DNA of 56,177 bases from positions 1 to 56,177 of the forward strand of contig CACXFB010000112.1 of NCBI GenBank assembly GCA_902766825.1, written 5' to 3'. The position numbers and the translations under genes are program-made. This document shows positions 9,241 through 18,725 of the stretch, in pieces. Position 1 is the first letter of the stretch. Every line of letters starts with the position of its first letter. This stretch comes from an uncultured Lachnospiraceae bacterium (lineage in GTDB: Bacteria > Bacillota > Clostridia > Lachnospirales > Lachnospiraceae). The notes beneath the pieces are model-generated. The model saw only the letters and a list, made by a program, of their open reading frames with translations. It was not told the origin of the DNA and searched no databases.

Positions 9241-9693
9241 CTAATTACCGTTTTCACTCATAACCTTGTTAAGAAATTCATCATCGTACACTGTTGTGAT
9301 ATTCTCAGCCAGATAACTGCTTCCATCTATTACCGCATATGCTTTGCCTTCATTCATGGTAATATACTCAACTATACCGCTCACAACTGATGACTCTCCG
9401 TTAGATGATGTAGTTGTAATATCTACATACTTACCTGCAAGATTAAGCGCCTGCGAATTATTAATTGCTCCTTCAATGTTCTGAAGGGATTCAAGAGATG
9501 AAAATGTTGCAAGCTGCTGAATATACTCTGTATTATCCTGTGGCTGCAGCGGATCCTGATTCTGCATCTGACAAACAAGAAGTTGTAAAAATGCATCTTT
9601 TCCAAGGCTTCCTCCTGCCGGCTGATTCGATGTAGTATTCGTCGTGTTTTTTATCAGCTGCCCATTTTCAATAGGTGTAATCATGTCTGCCAT
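9241..9693 (-). CDS. flgD: Flagellar hook assembly scaffold FlgD
   Basis: This is a 150-residue protein with the FlgD signature GKDAFLQLLVCQMQNQDPL, then DNTEYIQQLATFSSLESLQN. It caps the growing hook and is discarded once the hook is complete. Only the N-terminal conserved domain and a short beta domain are present, the compact form common in Gram-positives. CAGGAGG lies upstream of the ATG. It comes directly after fliK, which sets hook length. Confidence 0.94.
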   Translation of the reverse strand: MADMITPIENGQLIKNTTNTTSNQPAGGSLGKDAFLQLLVCQMQNQDPLQPQDNTEYIQQLATFSSLESLQNIEGAINNSQALNLAGKYVDITTTSSNGESSVVSGIVEYITMNEGKAYAVIDGSSYLAENITTVYDDEFLNKVMSENGN

Positions 9694-9720
9694 CTTATAC
9701 CTCCTGTTCTTTTCACCGGT

Positions 9721-11211
9721 TTACGCCATAAAATTGATGTTTGAGCCTTCCTGCTTCATAACCTGAGCAATTATCTTCTCATCTTCATCAAGTTCATCCT
9801 CGGCTTCTTCATCCATAAGGTTAATATTTATCTTTTTTACCTTACCGCCTGATGTTGCACTCTGATTTGAGCTGTTTTCTCCGGTATCATTATTATTGTT
9901 AAAATTACCTGCGTTGTTAATTGTTACTTCCACAGCTTCAACCTTAAGTCCCTGTTGTTCAAGATTATCCTTAAGAATCTGAATCTGACTCTCAATTGCT
10001 TCCCTTGCAGTTTCATTTTCAACAATAAACTGTGCTGTCATCACACCTGCTTTTGATGTAACAGAAAGATTAAGTTTTCCAAGATGTTCAGGATTAAGAA
10101 TCATTTCCATGCTTGTACTTTCTTCGGAAATGTTAATTCTGACGCTGTCAACAATCTGTCTTACGATATCATTCATAACAACCGGCTGTGAAATATCTGC
10201 CCCGTATGCAACTTGCGATATTCCATTTTGTTCCTGATTGCTTATTCCAATCGAATTATTAAGATTTTCAATAAACTTATCAGTCATCTGCCTGTTATTC
10301 TGATTATTTGAACTATCCTGCTTAGTTCCACCACTAGAAGAATTATCTTCATCCATAGTTTCTTTTACCGTGGCACCGACACTTTGACCATCATCCGATT
10401 CCTTGATAGGATTCACATCATTTTCTGTTGATTCATCCTTAAGGTCTATGTCATTCTTTTCTTCCTTAACATCACCTGCCGTATTGTATACAGAAAATTC
10501 AATTTCATCCTCGGCACCGGTCATCGTAACGTCACCTGCATCAGCAGGCAGGCTGTCTTCATCATCAATCTGCAATGAATTGTCCTGTGTCAGCATCTGT
10601 GAGTCAAACTGCACATCATCAAGTTCATTTGTGACAAGTGCGTTCTGTGTCATAAAATCCGTAAGGACATTATACATGTTCATGGTGTCTTCATTAGTTA
10701 AAATTGCGTTTACTGTGTTCTCGCCTGTCAGAGTTGCTGCAAGTTCTTTTAATGTAAAATCATTAACATTACCAAGATCCGTTATCCCAAACTGTGAAAG
10801 AACCTGTGTCAGAACATCCTCATCAACACCAAGTCTTTTAGCAAGTTTTTCGTTAAGATCTTCGCCGTCATCAATATCTTTTACATTGTCCTTATCGGAT
10901 ACATCATCCTTATCGGATACATCATCGCTTTTGGAAGTATTAACTTTCTTAGAATCATTAGCATCATCCTGTGAAGTCTTATCTGTATCACTGACTTTTT
11001 CACGATTAAGCTGACTCTTAACAACGTTGCCACCTTCCAAAGCAACATATCCTTTACGTCCTGCATCGTCATTAGACGTCGAAACACCCGAACGCATATG
11101 CATATCCATAACATCTGTAAATCCCTTAGCGGCTGCCTTTTTTAATCCTTCTGGCTTAACGCTTTCACGCATGTCACCATTACTGATAGCTGCTATGTTC
11201 CCCGTAGTCAT
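9721..11211 (-). CDS. fliK: Flagellar hook-length control protein FliK
   Basis: This is a 496-residue protein with the usual FliK layout. A long, acidic, low-complexity N-terminal region (D, E, S, T, N-rich, including a short tandem DVSDKD repeat near residue 105) leads to a C-terminal domain at about 350-450. That domain carries SMEMILNPEHLGKLNLSVTSKAG, then AREAIESQIQILKDNLEQQGL. It measures hook length and switches export specificity through FlhB. AGGAGG precedes the ATG. The N-terminal half is poorly conserved, so identity rests on the C-terminal domain and the fliJ-fliK-flgD context. Confidence 0.92.
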   Translation of the reverse strand: MTTGNIAAISNGDMRESVKPEGLKKAAAKGFTDVMDMHMRSGVSTSNDDAGRKGYVALEGGNVVKSQLNREKVSDTDKTSQDDANDSKKVNTSKSDDVSDKDDVSDKDNVKDIDDGEDLNEKLAKRLGVDEDVLTQVLSQFGITDLGNVNDFTLKELAATLTGENTVNAILTNEDTMNMYNVLTDFMTQNALVTNELDDVQFDSQMLTQDNSLQIDDEDSLPADAGDVTMTGAEDEIEFSVYNTAGDVKEEKNDIDLKDESTENDVNPIKESDDGQSVGATVKETMDEDNSSSGGTKQDSSNNQNNRQMTDKFIENLNNSIGISNQEQNGISQVAYGADISQPVVMNDIVRQIVDSVRINISEESTSMEMILNPEHLGKLNLSVTSKAGVMTAQFIVENETAREAIESQIQILKDNLEQQGLKVEAVEVTINNAGNFNNNNDTGENSSNQSATSGGKVKKININLMDEEAEDELDEDEKIIAQVMKQEGSNINFMA

Positions 11212-11284
11212 CCCGTACCTCCTTCCTAAAATATTTATAATAATATTATATATCTAAAACGCACTTATTGCACGCTTTAAATCA

Positions 11285-12034
11285 TTAGTTTGCCCCTGTT
11301 TGTGATTTAATTTTGCTGGTAATTGTTGCTGCATATTCCGCTGACATCTGATCCATAATTCCTGCCATTGCTTTTTCCGACATGTTAGTAAGAATCTCGC
11401 ATACCAAAGATAAATCTTTGTTGGATTCAAGCGCCTGTGCAGCGTTTTTAGGCTCCATTTTTGCATATGTGGATGCAAGTGACTGGATTTCCTCGTCAGC
11501 CTGAAGCTGTTCAATTACCTGACGATAAATTTCCTGTGCATTTTCAGGGTCAATTTCCTCATAATAGCTTTTGTATTCTTCAATATCAGGTGCATTGTTG
11601 TTAAATACTATATTCTCGTTAAATTCCTTGAGATTTTTCTCATATGTTTCCTGTTGTTCCTCAAAAGCCTTAAGTCTGTTGATTTCCGAAATATAATCAC
11701 TTATCTGTGTACTTAATTCTTCATTCTGACTATTTAATTCATCGGTTTTAAGTTCGAGTTCCTTAATACGTTCAACAGCATCTGCTATATTATCGTATGT
11801 ATAATTATTTTCTTTAACCATCTGTTCATCCGTAGCTTGTGGAAGAATCTTTTTAAGAACCGGTACATCTTTTATAATCGGCCTGAATACATTATTACCT
11901 ACACCGCCCACATCGAGTTTTACACAAGCCACCAAAACTCCTAGAAGGATTATTACTATCAATATTGTAATTATCACACTTAATATCTTGTTACCGATTC
12001 CTGCCTCGCTTGACGAATCATTTTTCTTTCCCAT
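11285..12034 (-). CDS. MotE/YlxF-like flagellar protein with MgtE-N-type domain
   Basis: This protein of about 249 residues starts at the ATG five bases after GGAGG (12032-12034). One membrane helix (ILSVIITILIVIILLGVLVA) is followed by a long coiled coil rich in E, Q and N. The C-terminal segment LASTYAKMEPKNAAQALESN, then EILTNMSEKAMAGIMDQM, resembles the helical MgtE N domain. This architecture and the fliJ-fliK position match YlxF/MotE proteins. In some bacteria MotE chaperones stator assembly; the role here is inferred from family and place. Confidence 0.8.
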   Translation of the reverse strand: MGKKNDSSSEAGIGNKILSVIITILIVIILLGVLVACVKLDVGGVGNNVFRPIIKDVPVLKKILPQATDEQMVKENNYTYDNIADAVERIKELELKTDELNSQNEELSTQISDYISEINRLKAFEEQQETYEKNLKEFNENIVFNNNAPDIEEYKSYYEEIDPENAQEIYRQVIEQLQADEEIQSLASTYAKMEPKNAAQALESNKDLSLVCEILTNMSEKAMAGIMDQMSAEYAATITSKIKSQTGAN

Positions 12035-12045
12035 CGTATCCTCCG

Positions 12046-12498
12046 TCACTCATCTTCATCACCGGAATTAAATCTGAAACTTACAAGTTCATCGACTTCT
12101 TTCATTTCTCCGGCATTTAATTCTTTTAAAAACTCCTCAAATTCATTATCCCTGAGTTTTTCATGAGTCTTTCTTTCAATCATATATTTACTCAGAACTT
12201 CTTTTGCAGCATTAAGTCTTTTATAAGCTTTTATGACATTTTTCTTTTGCTCTTCAATTTTTGCTGTCATCACATCAACAGCATTATTCAGCTCTTTTAT
12301 CTTTCTGATATCCAGGGAGCTGTTCATAGCTGCAACAAGCTGTTTTTCGTAATCTTCCTTTATATCCATAAGAGATTTAAGAATTGCAGACTGCTCATCA
12401 AAATATTTTTTCGCCTGGATATAACTGGCTTTAGCCTGATCTTCCAGTTTATATTTTATATCAAGAATATTCTGCATTCTGTACACAAACTTAGCCAT
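12046..12498 (-). CDS. fliJ: Flagellar export chaperone FliJ
   Basis: This is an all-helical, charged protein of 150 residues starting MAKFVYRMQNILDIKYKLEDQAK, the FliJ start. Long heptad-like stretches predict an antiparallel coiled coil. FliJ links the FliI ATPase to the export gate and escorts substrates. The ATG overlaps the fliI stop by eight bases (ATGGCTAA), with AGGATG upstream inside fliI, so translation is probably coupled. The longer in-frame start would sit further inside fliI with no better ribosome site. Confidence 0.9.
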   Translation of the reverse strand: MAKFVYRMQNILDIKYKLEDQAKASYIQAKKYFDEQSAILKSLMDIKEDYEKQLVAAMNSSLDIRKIKELNNAVDVMTAKIEEQKKNVIKAYKRLNAAKEVLSKYMIERKTHEKLRDNEFEEFLKELNAGEMKEVDELVSFRFNSGDEDE

Positions 12499-13810
12499 TT
12501 GCATCATCCTCAAAAAGTTTTTCCATTAATGACACAACTTCTTCATACGAATATTTATCATAAACATCCTGCTTCAAAAATTCATTTACACTGTCTATCT
12601 TTGATATGGCATAATCAATATTCTTATTAGATCCCTTTACATATGCTCCGATGTTAATAAGATCCTCTGCCTCAGTGTATGTCGCCAGTACATTTTTAAG
12701 CTTACCTGCAAGTTTCTTGTGATGACTGTCAACTATCGCACTCATTACACGGGAAATACTTTGCAAAACATCAATTGCCGGGTAATGATTTTTATGTCCT
12801 AACTTTCTTGAAAGCATTATATGACCATCCAGGATTCCTCTTGCAGCATCCGAGATAGGTTCGTTAAAATCATCACCGTCTACAAGGACCGCATAAAGAC
12901 CGGTTATCGACCCTTTTTTAGCATTACCGGCTCTCTCTAAAAGCTTTGGCAGTTCGGAATATACACTTGGTGGATATCCTCTTGAAACCGGTGGCTCTCC
13001 CGTTGCAAGTCCAATTTCTCTTTGTGCCATGGAAAATCTGGTGAGGTTATCCATCATCAAAAGGACATCTTTTCCCTGATCCCTGAAATATTCCGCAATG
13101 GCTGTTGCCGTCTTTGCCGCCTTATTTCTTATAAGTGCCGGCTTATCCGACGTTGCGACAACAACGACAGACCTTTTCATTCCTTCCATGCCAAGGTCTC
13201 TTTCAACGAACTCACGAACCTCCCTGCCTCGCTCGCCAATTAATGCTATAACATTTATATCGGCTTTTGTGTTGCGGGCAAACATACCCATAAGTGTACT
13301 TTTTCCTACACCACTACCTGCAAATATTCCGATTCTTTGTCCTTTACCGACAGTTATCATGCCATCAACTGCTTTTACTCCAAGTGAAAGCACACTGTCA
13401 ATCATTTGTCTGGACATAGGATCCGGCGGAGCTGCCTCCACACTATAATATTCACCATCTTGAATATCATAGCTGTCAATCGGATTACCAAGGCCGTCAA
13501 GAACCTTTCCGAGAAGCGATTCGCCAACTCTTACTTTGAGCGGTTCACCTGTAGATTCCACCTTACTTCCTATTCCGATACCATCTACACTTCCAAATGG
13601 CATTAAAAGGACTCTGTTATCACGAAATCCTACTACCTCAGCCTGAATTTTGAGGGAATTATCCGTAGAACTTATATAGCAAAGGTCTCCCAACTGTGAC
13701 ACAGGTCCAATGGATTCAATAGTAAGTCCCACGACCTTAACTACCTTGCCATATCTTTTTTCAAAGCTTCTGCCTATTAAATTTCTGTATTTTTCAATAT
13801 CAATCGGCAT
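12491..13810 (-). CDS. fliI: Flagellum-specific export ATPase FliI
   Basis: This 439-residue F1-type ATPase has the Walker A motif GSGVGKST near residue 168 and a Walker B segment DVLLMMDNLTRFSMAQREIGLA. The export-ATPase signature GEPPVSRGYPPSVYSELPKLLERAG is also present. It energises substrate unfolding and delivery to the export gate with FliH and FliJ. AGAGGTAAGGG lies upstream of the ATG. It follows fliH and overlaps fliJ, the canonical fliG-H-I-J order. Confidence 0.97.
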   Translation of the reverse strand: MPIDIEKYRNLIGRSFEKRYGKVVKVVGLTIESIGPVSQLGDLCYISSTDNSLKIQAEVVGFRDNRVLLMPFGSVDGIGIGSKVESTGEPLKVRVGESLLGKVLDGLGNPIDSYDIQDGEYYSVEAAPPDPMSRQMIDSVLSLGVKAVDGMITVGKGQRIGIFAGSGVGKSTLMGMFARNTKADINVIALIGERGREVREFVERDLGMEGMKRSVVVVATSDKPALIRNKAAKTATAIAEYFRDQGKDVLLMMDNLTRFSMAQREIGLATGEPPVSRGYPPSVYSELPKLLERAGNAKKGSITGLYAVLVDGDDFNEPISDAARGILDGHIMLSRKLGHKNHYPAIDVLQSISRVMSAIVDSHHKKLAGKLKNVLATYTEAEDLINIGAYVKGSNKNIDYAISKIDSVNEFLKQDVYDKYSYEEVVSLMEKLFEDDANG

Positions 13811-13829
13811 ATTCCCTTACCTCTGTATA

Positions 13830-14654
13830 CTATAATAGCGACAGAACTTTCAGTTCTTTACACACATTTCTTATCTGTTCATCAAGGGAGCAATCAATGA
13901 CATTAGAATCTGTCTCGATAAGGCATTGATTTTTATCAAGCTTGTCATCCGATACAACCTCGATATTGGCGCCTTCCCTCACACATTCATACAAATTTGA
14001 AACGTTGTCATTTACAATCTGGTAATCCTGCGGTGAAACCCTTATGAGGTATTCTGCGCTGTGTTCTATGCCTGAAAAAGTTCTGTGAATAACATGAAGA
14101 ATAACATCCTTATCATCAATCTCGATACCTGTCAGATTCTCAAGAATCTGTGTAATAATATCTATCATATCCGTCTCAAGCTGACAAAGCTTATTCTCAT
14201 ACTCCTCGTTATTGGCCTGCATCTGAATAGCAAGAGCCTGTCTTAATTCCTCGACATCCCTTTGTGCGAGATCATACCCTTGGGCATAACCTTCATTTTT
14301 GGCTTCTTCAAAATTATCTTTCTTAAGGGCCTCCGCCTCAATCATTGCATCATCGATAATCTGTTTTGCCTTTTCCTTTGCCTGCGTCAAAATATCATTA
14401 GCGCTTTTTTCTGTCTCAGCTAAAATGCTTTTTCTGACTTCTTCTTTTCTTGCCTCTTCCTTCATGGCCTCAAGTTTTAGCACCGCTTCAACTTTGTACG
14501 CGTCATTTGAATAATCAATATTGGCAAACCCGTCAGTTCCCGCATTCCCTGCTCCGGGTATAGCATTTTCTCTTTTAATAATATTATCATTATCAATAAC
14601 TTTTTTTTCATTAGAAGTTACGTAAATAAAGTTAGATTTAATTACATTAGACAA
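13830..14654 (-). CDS. fliH: Flagellar assembly protein FliH
   Basis: This 274-residue protein has a variable N terminus and a long helical region of about 75-150 (AILAETEKSANDILTQAKEKAKQII). The C-terminal domain carries ILENLTGIEIDDKDVILHVIHRT. FliH binds and regulates FliI. The only plausible start is a TTG (14652-14654), just downstream of GGAGGTGATGAGG and overlapping the fliG stop by eight bases. It gives SNVIKSNFIYV, a typical start for this family in Lachnospiraceae, and no early in-frame ATG exists. The TTG may keep FliH output low relative to FliG. Confidence 0.88.
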   Translation of the reverse strand: MSNVIKSNFIYVTSNEKKVIDNDNIIKRENAIPGAGNAGTDGFANIDYSNDAYKVEAVLKLEAMKEEARKEEVRKSILAETEKSANDILTQAKEKAKQIIDDAMIEAEALKKDNFEEAKNEGYAQGYDLAQRDVEELRQALAIQMQANNEEYENKLCQLETDMIDIITQILENLTGIEIDDKDVILHVIHRTFSGIEHSAEYLIRVSPQDYQIVNDNVSNLYECVREGANIEVVSDDKLDKNQCLIETDSNVIDCSLDEQIRNVCKELKVLSLL

Positions 14655-15657
14655 TTACCTCATCACCTCCGCCTCTGGCAACGATAATCTCGCCGGAGTC
14701 TTCAAGTCTTCTTATGACATTAACAATCTTTTGCTGTGCATCTTCAACATCCTTAAGACGTACAGGTCCCATAAATTCCATATCTTCCTGAATCATAGAA
14801 GCAAGACGCTTTGAAAGGTTCTTAAATATAACATTTTGTACTTCCTCATTAGTACCTTTAAGCGCAACTGCAAGCTCATTGTTCTCGATTTCACGAAGAA
14901 CTCTCTGTATAGATTTATCATCAAGTGTAAGAATATCTTCAAATACGAACATTTTCTTACGAATCTCATCTGCAAGATCCGGCTCGTCTATATCGAGGTT
15001 CTCCATAATGTGTTTCTCTGTTCCTCTGTCAACACTGTTAAGGATCTCAACAATAGCATCTACACCACCAACGATTGTGTAGTCCTGGTTTACCAAAGAA
15101 GATAACTTTCTTTCAAGTACCTTCTCAACTTCACGAATAACATCCGGAGATGTTCTGTCCATCTTGGCAATTCTTCTTGCTACATCAGCCTGTTTTTCTG
15201 CCGGAAGAGCGCTTACAACATATGCTGCCTGCTTTGCAGGAATATATGCAAGAATAAGGGCAATTGTCTGCGGGTGCTCATCCTGTATAAAGTTAAGCAG
15301 CTGCGTAACATCTGTCTTTCTGACAAATTCGAAAGGTCGCACCTGTAATGAAGCTGTGAGCTTACCGATTACGGTCTTGGCATGTTCCACACCAAGTGCT
15401 TTCTCAAGAAGATCTTTAGCATACTGTATACCACCCTCTACAATATACTGCTGTGCAAGACATACCTGATAGAACTCTTCAATTACCTCATCCTTCGCAG
15501 CAGGTGCTATACTTCTTGTATTAGCAATCTCCAAAGTCAGCGACTCAATTTCATCCTCTTTAAGATGTTTAAATATATTAGCAGAATTTTCAGGCCCAAG
15601 GGCTATAAGCAATATAGCGGCCTTTTGTATTCCTGTTAACTCTTCTTTTGTTGCCAT
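14647..15657 (-). CDS. fliG: Flagellar motor switch protein FliG
   Basis: This 336-residue protein has three armadillo-like domains. The EHPQTIALILAYIP motif is at about residue 125, and charged C-terminal torque helices sit around DIDEPDLADEIRKKMFVFEDILTLDD. FliG bridges the FliF ring and FliM and is where MotA pushes. GAGG precedes the ATG by five bases. The gene follows fliF and is overlapped by fliH at its end. Length and domain order are standard. Confidence 0.97.
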   Translation of the reverse strand: MATKEELTGIQKAAILLIALGPENSANIFKHLKEDEIESLTLEIANTRSIAPAAKDEVIEEFYQVCLAQQYIVEGGIQYAKDLLEKALGVEHAKTVIGKLTASLQVRPFEFVRKTDVTQLLNFIQDEHPQTIALILAYIPAKQAAYVVSALPAEKQADVARRIAKMDRTSPDVIREVEKVLERKLSSLVNQDYTIVGGVDAIVEILNSVDRGTEKHIMENLDIDEPDLADEIRKKMFVFEDILTLDDKSIQRVLREIENNELAVALKGTNEEVQNVIFKNLSKRLASMIQEDMEFMGPVRLKDVEDAQQKIVNVIRRLEDSGEIIVARGGGDEVIV

Positions 15658-15716
15658 GTTTACCTCATTTCTGTATTGTCAGTCTCTAATATTCCCTGAC
15701 AAACACAAATATGTTT

Positions 15717-17342
15717 TTAGCCCCAGTCATCATTAAGCCAGTTACGCAACAGCTGTGCAACCGCCTCCGGGTTTTCATCCACGAATTTCTCAATCATCTT
15801 TCTTACATCAGATTTCTCATTGTACTCGATATCATCAAGCTGTCTGTCCTCAGTTGTAGTTGCAAGAAGCTCTTCAACCGATAGTTCCGGATTAAACTCT
15901 TCAACAGATACCGGTGCAGTAGATCTGAATACTACAAAGAGAATCATCGCAATAATAATTACAAGTAATATAATAGGCAGATAATCAGTAAAGTTTTTGC
16001 CTGATTTATCTTTAAAATTAAATACCGGTTGCTCATATGCTGTAATATTTATCTTATCAGCCTTAATACCGGATGCAGCAGCTACAGATGCAATAAGACT
16101 GTCATCTACAGTAAGCTGCTTGACTTCTTCGAGATTGTTATCCTTAATGTACTGTTCAAATGTAGTATCATCAAGTTCCCCATTCTCTTTAAGTTCATCC
16201 TCGTTGTATACAACATACTTTGAAAGAACTATGGATACAGATGATTCTTCCGTATCAACCGCACCCATTTCCTTAACCGTATTGGTTCTTCTTTCGTTAG
16301 GGAGATACTCTATGGTAGATGTCTTTACATTTGAATTAGCCGAACTGTTATCGTCTATATTATAGGTTGTGTCATCATCATTGTCGTTAGAATCTGTTCC
16401 CGGAACTCCGCCAACACCTGATGCATTTTCAGCAACATACTCATAGCTGCTCTTATACACACCCTGATCATTACCGGTTGTAGGTGTATATTCCGTATAA
16501 AGCTCACTGACTTCATCCATATCAAACTTAAGATTAGCCACTACCTCGGCATCATCCCAGCCCTGTTTTAACAGGATATATCTGATATCATTTTCACGGT
16601 TATTTTTTAGTTCCGTCTTAAACTGTTCTTTTGTAAGCAGCGAACCCGATGCAGATGCCGAATAAAGATCGTCCGTACCACTGTATAACAATGAACCGTT
16701 ACTGTCGGACACTCTCACCTTGGTACTATCCTCATTACCAAGTGCAGTTGCTACCATTGACGCAATAGTTGAGGCTGACGCCGTATTAAAATCATCTGTA
16801 GTAGTAAGAACAATACTTGCACTTGTATTTTTCTTTGCATCTTCAAAAATAGATGCCGTATCATCACTATCACTTGAAATGTATACAACAGCCTTAGAAA
16901 CTCCATCAAAGCTTTCAATTGTAGTTGCAAGCTTGTCCTGCATATAAATATTTGCTTTGAGCTTACGTTCGCTCTCTGTCGTACTTATACTATTATCAAA
17001 TAAATCAGTTACAGATACTTCTCCTCCGGCTATGTTATTAGCTCCTAAAAGAAGAACCGCAGCATCATATTGCTTGTCGTCTACCGATATCGTCATCGAA
17101 TTGTTAGACAGCTGATACGGAATATTATTTGTATCTAAAAGTTCTACAACACTATTTGCCTGACTCGCACTCTCGCACGTAATCAGTTCCTTATAACTTG
17201 TTCTTGTCAGAACAAACGCCAATATTGCAACAGTTAATACAATTCCCGCTACAACACTTATAATGGCTGCTTTTTGTTTTGGTGTATACTTATTCCAGAA
17301 ATCAATGATTCTGTTACGTATTAACCTTAACCTTTCTGCCAT
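15717..17342 (-). CDS. fliF: Flagellar MS-ring protein FliF
   Basis: This 541-residue protein has a cytoplasmic N terminus, a first membrane helix (about 27-47) and YscJ-like ring-building domains (ELLDTNNIPYQLSNNSMTIS and following). A serine/aspartate-rich region (about 300-345) and a second membrane helix (ILLVIIIAMILFVVF) follow. The C-terminal peptide binds FliG (VRKMIEKFVDENPEAVAQLL, then RNWLNDDWG). It forms the MS ring, the base on which rod, switch and export gate assemble. GAGAGG precedes the ATG. It lies between fliE and fliG. Confidence 0.96.
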   Translation of the reverse strand: MAERLRLIRNRIIDFWNKYTPKQKAAIISVVAGIVLTVAILAFVLTRTSYKELITCESASQANSVVELLDTNNIPYQLSNNSMTISVDDKQYDAAVLLLGANNIAGGEVSVTDLFDNSISTTESERKLKANIYMQDKLATTIESFDGVSKAVVYISSDSDDTASIFEDAKKNTSASIVLTTTDDFNTASASTIASMVATALGNEDSTKVRVSDSNGSLLYSGTDDLYSASASGSLLTKEQFKTELKNNRENDIRYILLKQGWDDAEVVANLKFDMDEVSELYTEYTPTTGNDQGVYKSSYEYVAENASGVGGVPGTDSNDNDDDTTYNIDDNSSANSNVKTSTIEYLPNERRTNTVKEMGAVDTEESSVSIVLSKYVVYNEDELKENGELDDTTFEQYIKDNNLEEVKQLTVDDSLIASVAAASGIKADKINITAYEQPVFNFKDKSGKNFTDYLPIILLVIIIAMILFVVFRSTAPVSVEEFNPELSVEELLATTTEDRQLDDIEYNEKSDVRKMIEKFVDENPEAVAQLLRNWLNDDWG

Positions 17343-17368
17343 GGTTAAAACCTCTCATGCCTAATATA

Positions 17369-17674
17369 TTAAAACTGCATATTCATTAGTTCCTTGTATG
17401 CATCAATAATGCTGTCTCTAACTGCAACAGTAAAAGAAAGTGACATATTTGCCTTATTCTGTGCAATCATGAGTTCAAGGGTATTATCCTGTCCTGCAGC
17501 GTATTTTATTTCTTCTTCCTCAGCTTTGTTAGTGAGGTCATTTGTTTCATTTACAAGATTAAGCATAGACTGAAACAGCTGGTCAAACCCGGTTCCTTCT
17601 TTTTTAGTAACGACATTGCCCGTCTGTCCTATTCTATGCGCATCCATCAACTGTGAAATAGCTGACACTTCCAT
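17369..17674 (-). CDS. fliE: Flagellar hook-basal body complex protein FliE
   Basis: This 101-residue protein contains FDQLFQSMLNLVNETNDLTN, then DNTLELMIAQNKANMSLSFT, and ends VRDSIIDAYKELMNMQF, all typical of FliE. It is the junction protein between the MS ring and the proximal rod. AGGAG lies upstream of the ATG. It follows flgC and precedes fliF, in the conserved flgB-flgC-fliE-fliF order. The length is normal. Confidence 0.94.
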   Translation of the reverse strand: MEVSAISQLMDAHRIGQTGNVVTKKEGTGFDQLFQSMLNLVNETNDLTNKAEEEEIKYAAGQDNTLELMIAQNKANMSLSFTVAVRDSIIDAYKELMNMQF

Positions 17675-17702
17675 CTATACACTTCTCCTTCTTTAATGCT
17701 AA

Positions 17703-18146
17703 TTAATGACCTATTTCAAGAGTCTTTAAAAGCATACTCTTACTTGCATTAAATGCAGTAACATTAGCCTCGTATGACCTTGATGCATCAATCATATTGG
17801 TCATCTCGGTAACAGTATCCACATTAGGATATGTAACATAACCATTCTCATCAGCATCAGGATTCTCCGGTTCGTATACCATCCTCATGTCAGTTTCCTT
17901 ATCTTCAACAATTGAAACCGCTTTAACTCCCTGTGCAGTAAATCCGAGTGCATTGTTAAATATTGAGCTAAACGATGACACCGGTGCTCCCTTTTGTGCC
18001 ACTACTACGGTCTTTCTGACATAAGCATTACCATTCTCATCTCTTGTAGTATTGATATTAGCAAGATTCTGTGAGATTATATCCGTTCTTAACTGCTGAA
18101 CCGTCATACCGCTGGCACTTACATTCATAGAATTGAAAAAACCCAT
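17703..18146 (-). CDS. flgC: Flagellar basal-body rod protein FlgC
   Basis: This 147-residue rod protein begins GFFNSMNVSASGMTVQQLRT, then DIISQNLANINTTRD. The C-terminal motif is YPNVDTVTEMTNMIDASRSYEANVTAFNASK. These pair as the coiled coil of rod/hook axial proteins. It forms the proximal rod with FlgB and FlgF. An AGAGG site lies before the ATG. It follows flgB by 21 bases. Confidence 0.95.
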   Translation of the reverse strand: MGFFNSMNVSASGMTVQQLRTDIISQNLANINTTRDENGNAYVRKTVVVAQKGAPVSSFSSIFNNALGFTAQGVKAVSIVEDKETDMRMVYEPENPDADENGYVTYPNVDTVTEMTNMIDASRSYEANVTAFNASKSMLLKTLEIGH

Positions 18147-18167
18147 ACTATACCTCTTTTCTCCTTA

Positions 18168-18557
18168 TCAGCTCTTTGATATTGCCGTCTTTAGTCTCGA
18201 AAACTCCTGATTAATCGAATCTATCAAAGTATAATATCTAATCTGATTCTCTGCCAAATATGCATTTTCAGTCTCAACATCCACGTTGTTACCGTCTAAT
18301 CTGTAACTTAGGCTGGATGTATCAGTATAAATAGATGGGCGAAGATTACCCACTCTTATATTATCAACCGCAGTATCTAATGTAGAGTGCCCTGCAAGAG
18401 CACTATTTAAAAATGATTCAAATGTAACATCCTGTCTCTTAAAGCCCGGTGTATCCACATTGGCAAGGTTATTACTTAAAACCTCGTTACGGGTTGCACT
18501 GGCACTGGCTGCCTGACTGAGAACATTGATGTAATTATATGCACCTGTCTCTATCAT
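18168..18557 (-). CDS. flgB: Flagellar basal-body rod protein FlgB
   Basis: This protein of about 129 residues is the first gene of the flagellar operon. The axial motif ATRNEVLSNNLANVDTPGFK, then RQDVTFESFL, is clear. The C terminus carries the expected NAYLAENQIRYYTLIDSINQEF helix. The ATG at 18555-18557 follows GGGAGG by five bases; a longer frame starting at 18575 lies upstream of that site. A sigma-A-like promoter lies about 50 bases upstream, after the codY terminator. Confidence 0.95.
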   Translation of the reverse strand: MIETGAYNYINVLSQAASASATRNEVLSNNLANVDTPGFKRQDVTFESFLNSALAGHSTLDTAVDNIRVGNLRPSIYTDTSSLSYRLDGNNVDVETENAYLAENQIRYYTLIDSINQEFSRLKTAISKS

Positions 18558-18605
18558 ACAATCCTCCCTTTCCATTCAAGACTTAATCACACTAATCTAG
18601 AATAT

Positions 18606-18634
18606 ATTATAATTAAGCACACCTTAAAACACAA
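18606..18634 (-). promoter_or_regulatory. Sigma-A-type promoter of the flagellar operon
   Basis: On the minus strand TTGTGT and a perfect TATAAT are spaced by 17 bases, ending about 50 bases before the flgB ATG. It lies just after the codY terminator, so it is well placed to start the fla/che transcript, as the vegetative promoter of the B. subtilis fla/che operon does. No clear CodY box overlaps it. Confidence 0.6.
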
Positions 18635-18646
18635 GATAATTAAAAC

Positions 18647-18689
18647 TAAAAAAACACAAAGGGACTTATGCAAGCACAAATCCCTTTGT
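18647..18689 (-). terminator. Intrinsic terminator of codY
   Basis: The arms ACAAAGGGA and TCCCTTTGT form a 9-base stem, with a U-rich tract (GTTTTTTTAG) on the minus strand. It starts about 37 bases after the codY stop and separates codY from the flagellar operon. Confidence 0.85.
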
Positions 18690-18725
18690 CATTCTCATTT
18701 TCCGTTAAAATATTAATAACAATAA

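Noticed and set aside
10403-11014. Long plus-strand frames opposite fliK and other flagellar genes
   Set aside because: They are mirror frames of acidic or low-complexity coding sequence, with no ribosome sites or recognisable domains.
18557-18650. CodY box at the flagellar promoter
   Set aside because: AT-rich sequence gives only poor matches to the AATTTTCWGAAAATT consensus.
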